Origin: CAMEON01 sp963609805
Lineage (GTDB): Bacteria > Bacillota > Clostridia > Oscillospirales > CAG-272
DNA length: 9,425 bases
Direction of reading: 5' to 3'
Assembly (NCBI GenBank): GCA_963609805.1
Contig: CAVDLN010000073.1
Coordinates: 1-9,425 of the forward strand
The translations under genes and the position numbers were made by a program. The notes beneath the pieces are model-generated. The model saw only the letters and a program-made list of their open reading frames with translations. It did not search any database and had not been told where the DNA came from. Shown here one piece after another: positions 6,243 to 9,425 of this stretch (positions are counted from its first letter, which is position 1; each line of letters begins with the position of its first letter).

Positions 6243-8617
6243 GTTTTTCGGAAAAAACATTGAGAACGCTGGAATTTGACAAGGTGTGCGCCATGCTGGC
6301 GGACTGCGCGGAAACGGAAGGCGCTCGAATCATGGCGCAGAACCTGCGTCCTTCGGCGGACCGCGTGACGGTGCAGCGGCGGCTGGACAGGACGACCGAT
6401 GCGCGGCGCCTGGCGGATGCCAAGGGCGCACCGTCTTTCGGCAATGTCCGGGACGTTTCCTCTGCCTGCGAGAGGGCGGAGAAGGGCGCGGTTCTGTCCA
6501 TGCGGGATCTTCTGGATGTCGCGTGCGTACTGCGCACGGCGCGGACGCTGACCGATTACAGCACGGGGAATCACCCGTTCGATACCGTTCTGGACGAGGT
6601 GTTTGCGCGGCTGCTGCCTGACCGGCGTCTGGAGGAACGCATAACCCGCTCCATCCTTTCGGAGGATATGATGGCGGACGAGGCGTCCCCCGCACTGGCG
6701 GACATCCGACGCAAAATCCGCAACGAAAACGCCCGCATCCGCGAGGTACTGCAGAAAATGATTTCCGGCAGTTCCAAGTATCTGCAGGAAAATATCGTGA
6801 CCATGCGCGGCGGAAGGTATGTTATTCCCGTAAAAGCGGAGTGCAAGAACGAGGTCAAAGGATTGATTCATGACACCTCCTCCACGGGCGCTACCATATT
6901 TGTCGAGCCGATGGCAGTTGTGGACGCCAACAACGAGATACGCCTGCTCCAGACCAAGGAGGAACGGGAAGTGGAGCGTATTCTTGCCGAGCTGTCGGCA
7001 CTGGTCGGAAACGCGGCGGACGCGATCTGGCTGAATTATCGGAATATCAACGATCTGGCCTTTGCTTTTGCCTGCGGGGAGCTGTCCGTACGCATGAAGG
7101 GCGTGGCCCCACACCTGTCCGAGGGACGGGAGGTTGACCTGGTGCAGGCGCGCCACCCGCTGATAGACAAGGAAAAGGTTGTACCCGTCCATCTGATTTT
7201 GGGGCAGGATTTCGATACGCTGGTCATTACCGGCCCCAATACCGGCGGTAAGACGGTTTCCCTCAAGACACTGGGGCTGTTTGCCCTGATGACGCAGTCC
7301 GGACTGCACATTCCGTGCGATGAAACGTCCCGCATCTGTCTGTATGACGATATCCAGGTGGATTTGGGGGATGAGCAAAGCATCGAGCAGTCGCTGTCCA
7401 CTTTCTCCTCCCATATGGTCAACATCGTGTCCATTATGAAGGAGATCGGCCCGGGTTCGCTGGTTCTTTTTGATGAGCTGGGCGGCGGAACAGACCCGGT
7501 TGAGGGCGCTGCACTGGCTGTGGCTGTCATTGAGGCGGTTCGGCAGGCGGGTGCTGCCTGCGTCGCCACAACGCACTATGCCGAGCTGAAAGCATACGCG
7601 CTGGACACGCCGGGGGTATGCAATGCCTGCTGCGAATTTGATGTGGAGACACTGAAGCCTACCTATCGACTGATTATCGGCGCGCCGGGAAAATCCAATG
7701 CGTTTGCCATATCCGAAAAGCTTGGGCTGCCTACCGAGATTATTCGGCGGGCGCAGGCGCTGGTCAGTACCGAGAACAAGAGTTTTGAAAATGTTATCGG
7801 GAAACTGGAGGCCAGCCGGGTGCAGCTGGAGAAGCAGCGCGAGGAGGAAAAACGGAGCCGGGAGGAGTTCGAGCGCTTCAAAGCCAACGCGGAGGCCGAA
7901 ATACGCAAAAAGACCGCCGCAGCCGAGCAGGAGGCCGAGAAGGCGCGCAAGCGCGCGGCAGCCATGGTCGCATCGGCCAAGGCGTCCTGCGATTTCCTGT
8001 ATGAGCAGATGGAGAAAATGCGTAAGGCGCAGGAGTCCGCCAAAGCAGCCGAGGAACTGGAGGCTGCGCGGCGGGCGGTGCGGGAGCATCTGCGCACGAC
8101 GGGCAATGCCTTTGATCCTGTCGATGAGCCGGCAGAGGAGAACGAAAATTACGTACTGCCGCGGCCGCTCCGCAAGGGGGATCGGGTTCGCCTTGTTACG
8201 GTCAACAAGGAGGGTGAACTGACAGACGAGCCGAAAAACGGCATGGTGACATTTCAGTCCGGCGTCCTGCGCGTCAGAGCACGTGTTTCCGATTTGCGGC
8301 TGCTGACGGATGCCGAGATAAAGAAAAAGGACAAACAGCCGAAATCCACGGTTACGGTGGAGCGGTCGGGCGGGTTCCGCAGCGAAATTGATTTACGCGG
8401 CATGATGGGGGATGAGGCCTGCATGGCGGTGGATCAATATCTGGATGAGGCGGTTATGAACGACTGCGAAAGCGTCCGCCTGATCCACGGAAAGGGAACC
8501 GGCGCCTTGAAAACAGCTATTTGGCGGTTTCTGAAGGGCGACCGACGCATAGAATCCTTCCGCATCGGACGGTATGGCGAGGGAGACGGCGGCGTGACGG
8601 TCGTCACGCTGAAGTGA
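6239..8617 (+). CDS. mutS2: Endonuclease MutS2 (MutS family ATPase with Smr nuclease domain)
   Basis: MutS2 is a cytosolic MutS paralogue without the mismatch-recognition domain. It has been linked to suppression of homologous recombination and, in Bacillus, to detection and splitting of collided ribosomes. The 792 residues match the usual ~780-790. The N-terminal EKTLRTLEFDKV and core/lever region (about 1-310) is followed by the ATPase domain with Walker A GPNTGGKT (332-339), the signature DEQSIEQSLSTFSSHM (378-393), Walker B LVLFDELGGGTDP (D412/E413) and TTHYAELK. Next come a Lys/Glu/Ala-rich coiled coil (about 515-620), a KOW-like linker (PLRKGDRVRLV, near 640) and a C-terminal Smr domain with IDLRG (717-721) and HGKGTGALK (750-758). 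The Smr nuclease motif and ATPase residues look intact. The GTG start overlaps the flippase stop by 4 bases, and the SGNH gene follows after 47 bases. The assignment is firm; the biochemical role in this organism is inferred. Confidence 0.96.
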   Translation: MSFSEKTLRTLEFDKVCAMLADCAETEGARIMAQNLRPSADRVTVQRRLDRTTDARRLADAKGAPSFGNVRDVSSACERAEKGAVLSMRDLLDVACVLRTARTLTDYSTGNHPFDTVLDEVFARLLPDRRLEERITRSILSEDMMADEASPALADIRRKIRNENARIREVLQKMISGSSKYLQENIVTMRGGRYVIPVKAECKNEVKGLIHDTSSTGATIFVEPMAVVDANNEIRLLQTKEEREVERILAELSALVGNAADAIWLNYRNINDLAFAFACGELSVRMKGVAPHLSEGREVDLVQARHPLIDKEKVVPVHLILGQDFDTLVITGPNTGGKTVSLKTLGLFALMTQSGLHIPCDETSRICLYDDIQVDLGDEQSIEQSLSTFSSHMVNIVSIMKEIGPGSLVLFDELGGGTDPVEGAALAVAVIEAVRQAGAACVATTHYAELKAYALDTPGVCNACCEFDVETLKPTYRLIIGAPGKSNAFAISEKLGLPTEIIRRAQALVSTENKSFENVIGKLEASRVQLEKQREEEKRSREEFERFKANAEAEIRKKTAAAEQEAEKARKRAAAMVASAKASCDFLYEQMEKMRKAQESAKAAEELEAARRAVREHLRTTGNAFDPVDEPAEENENYVLPRPLRKGDRVRLVTVNKEGELTDEPKNGMVTFQSGVLRVRARVSDLRLLTDAEIKKKDKQPKSTVTVERSGGFRSEIDLRGMMGDEACMAVDQYLDEAVMNDCESVRLIHGKGTGALKTAIWRFLKGDRRIESFRIGRYGEGDGGVTVVTLK
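8592..8609 (+). repeat. Perfect 8-bp inverted repeat in the last codons of mutS2
   Basis: GCGTGACG (8592-8599) and CGTCACGC (8602-8609) are perfect reverse complements separated by two bases; in RNA this would fold as a 7-bp stem with a GGTC loop. It lies in the codons for the final VTVVTLK and is followed 7 bases later by a second hairpin. It could be coincidental coding sequence or an mRNA structure that affects the operon's end-processing or the downstream start. Confidence 0.35.
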
Positions 8618-8635
8618 AAGGCCGAACGGTCTTTC
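8616..8635 (+). repeat. Hairpin across the mutS2 stop codon
   Basis: GAAAGGCCG (8616-8624) and CGGTCTTTC (8627-8635) pair over nine positions with one G-U pair; in practice this is an 8-bp stem with a 4-nt loop. The 5' arm begins inside the TGA stop of mutS2. A run of five T follows only after seven further bases (8643-8647), so it is not a standard intrinsic terminator, and the SGNH ribosome binding site comes right after. It may be an attenuator or a processing/stability element, or be without function. Confidence 0.35.
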
Positions 8636-8650
8636 GCCAAGATTTTTATG

Positions 8651-8656
8651 AGGAGG
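8651..8656 (+). promoter_or_regulatory. Strong ribosome binding site that fixes the SGNH gene start
   Basis: A perfect AGGAGG lies 8 bases before the ATG at 8665. The same frame stays open upstream to a TTG at 8521 inside mutS2, but that codon has no such site and would add 48 residues with no family resemblance, so the ATG at 8665 is taken as the start. Confidence 0.85.
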
Positions 8657-8664
8657 ATGCTGCC

Positions 8665-9375
8665 ATGAACGGACTTCATTTGATTCAACACCTGAAGACC
8701 GCCCGTTACCCTGCGACCGGAACGCCGCTTATCGCTTTCTTCGGCGACAGCGTGACACATGGGGCATTTGAATGCATCCAGGGAGAGGAAGCAGGCTGTG
8801 TATTTGATTTCGATGCCGTGTATCACGCGGTTCTTGTGCGGGAGATGCGCAGGATCAACGGTTGGCTGCCGGTAAGCGTACTGAATGCCGGTGTGGCGGG
8901 GGACAGTGCCGCATGCGCACTGGCGCGCATGGACAGGGATGTCATTGCCCGCCATCCCGACTTGTGTGTGGTCAATTTCGCACTCAACGATATCAACGAC
9001 TCTCCGGAGCTTTATCGTGCCTCACTGGGAGAGATATTTGACCGCCTGACGGAGGCCGGTATAGCGGCTGTTCTGCTGACACCGAACATGCTGAATACAT
9101 ATGTCCATCCGGAAACAATTCCGATGTACCGTGACTATGCGGCCGTGACTGCCGGATACCAGAACAGCGGACGCATGGACGCGTATGTGGATGCGGCGCG
9201 TGAGTTGGCTGTTGCGCGCGGGATTCCCGTTGCGGATGCGTACAGACGCTGGAAGGAGTTGGCAGCGGAGGGGACAGACACTACCGCCTGCCTTGCCAAT
9301 TACATCAACCATCCGTCCCGCCCCATGCACCGCATTTTCGCCGAGGAGCTGCTGAAGGTGCTGAACGGGATCTGA
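8665..9375 (+). CDS. SGNH/GDSL-family hydrolase (esterase-like), cytosolic
   Basis: The 236-residue protein has the SGNH fold's motifs in order: block I FFGDSVTHG with the nucleophile serine S29, block II NAGVAGDSA with oxyanion glycine near G76/G79, block III NFALND with N108, and a C-terminal NHPSRPMH with candidate catalytic histidine H216. Family members are esterases, lipases, acetyl-xylan or other carbohydrate deacetylases; the substrate here is not readable. No signal peptide or membrane helix is seen, so it should act in the cytosol. In the usual block V, DxxH, the aspartate lies three residues before the histidine, but here that place is Tyr213, with Asn at 212 and 215. Catalysis may therefore use a Ser-His dyad, another acid, or H222. 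The start at ATG 8665 rests on AGGAGG at 8651-8656. It lies 47 bases after mutS2, so it is probably cotranscribed, although no functional link is obvious. The inverted repeat at 9391-9425 follows the stop. Confidence 0.85.
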   Translation: MNGLHLIQHLKTARYPATGTPLIAFFGDSVTHGAFECIQGEEAGCVFDFDAVYHAVLVREMRRINGWLPVSVLNAGVAGDSAACALARMDRDVIARHPDLCVVNFALNDINDSPELYRASLGEIFDRLTEAGIAAVLLTPNMLNTYVHPETIPMYRDYAAVTAGYQNSGRMDAYVDAARELAVARGIPVADAYRRWKELAAEGTDTTACLANYINHPSRPMHRIFAEELLKVLNGI

Positions 9376-9379
9376 GTGT

Positions 9380-9425
9380 AAAAAAGAAGAGGGTGTTAAA
9401 AACTCATTTTGAGTTTTTAACACCC
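9380..9425. terminator. Perfect 16-bp inverted repeat with A-rich flank, probable (bidirectional) terminator
   Basis: GGGTGTTAAAAACTCA (9391-9406) and TGAGTTTTTAACACCC (9410-9425) are perfect reverse complements around a TTT loop, starting 15 bases after the SGNH stop. Read on the minus strand, the stem is followed by TCTTCTTTTTT (complement of 9380-9390), a good U tract, so it looks like a terminator for a gene converging from the right. Whether the plus strand also has a T tract cannot be seen because the window ends on the last base of the arm. The arms contain A5/T5 runs, so part of the stem is weak. A small dispersed palindromic repeat or the tip of a mobile element is the alternative. 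Confidence 0.6.

Noticed and set aside
5957..8089. A 710-codon open frame on the minus strand opposite the flippase end and mutS2.
   Set aside because: It runs opposite mutS2, whose motifs are complete. Its translation is low-complexity, rich in Arg/Gln/His/Gly and without recognisable motifs, as expected from the complement of GC-biased codons.
8521..8664. Possible 48-residue N-terminal extension of the SGNH gene overlapping mutS2.
   Set aside because: It would start at TTG without a ribosome binding site, and its Arg-rich sequence is an out-of-frame reading of the Smr domain; AGGAGG and the ATG at 8665 explain the start.
1..9425. Possible novel defence, toxin-antitoxin, mobile or CRISPR-like system.
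   Set aside because: Every open frame of substance belongs to a known housekeeping or common accessory family. There are no direct-repeat arrays, transposase or integrase motifs, tRNA attachment sites, or abrupt composition shifts by eye.

Overview
The window reads as an ordinary housekeeping stretch of a fairly GC-rich member of the Bacillota, probably a Clostridia / Oscillospirales-type gut anaerobe. The reasons are the combination of MutS2 with a Smr domain, an ArgRS with the clostridial-style 'AKPFHIGHL' block, purine-rich Shine-Dalgarno sites of AGGAGG type, and a TTG(N)/TATAAT-type promoter. The placement is an inference from protein style; no rRNA or other marker is present. All seven genes lie on the plus strand and pack densely, and no gap exceeds 100 bases.

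Layout. Positions 1-1480 hold the C-terminal ~490 residues of the DNA-repair ATPase RecN, cut by the left edge. A short gap with a strong ribosome binding site leads to a YbaK/EbsC-family aminoacyl-tRNA deacylase (1508-2011). An 86-base gap carries the clearest promoter of the window, with an extended perfect -10 box, and drives argS (2098-3852). This is followed 76 bases later by a YebC/PmpR/TACO1-family protein (3929-4663). A hairpin with a pyrimidine-rich tail follows yebC and is a plausible terminator.

The second half starts with a 14-helix MOP/Wzx-type flippase (4761-6242, GTG start). Its stop codon overlaps the GTG start of mutS2 (6239-8617) by four bases. A small cytosolic SGNH/GDSL-type hydrolase (8665-9375) follows, and the window ends exactly on a perfect 16-bp inverted repeat with a 3-nt loop (9391-9425), probably a (bidirectional) terminator.

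Functionally, the first half mixes recombination repair (recN) with translation: aminoacylation (argS), tRNA proofreading (ybaK) and, by family, translation or transcription support (yebC). The second half joins envelope polysaccharide export, MutS2 (recombination control or ribosome rescue) and an esterase-like enzyme in a probable flippase-mutS2-SGNH transcription unit. I found no mobile element, CRISPR array, tRNA, rRNA, toxin-antitoxin or defence system, and nothing that looks like a new multi-gene system. The points most worth a second look are the atypical catalytic block of the SGNH protein, the translationally coupled flippase-mutS2 pair, the paired hairpins around the mutS2 stop, and the palindrome on the right edge.
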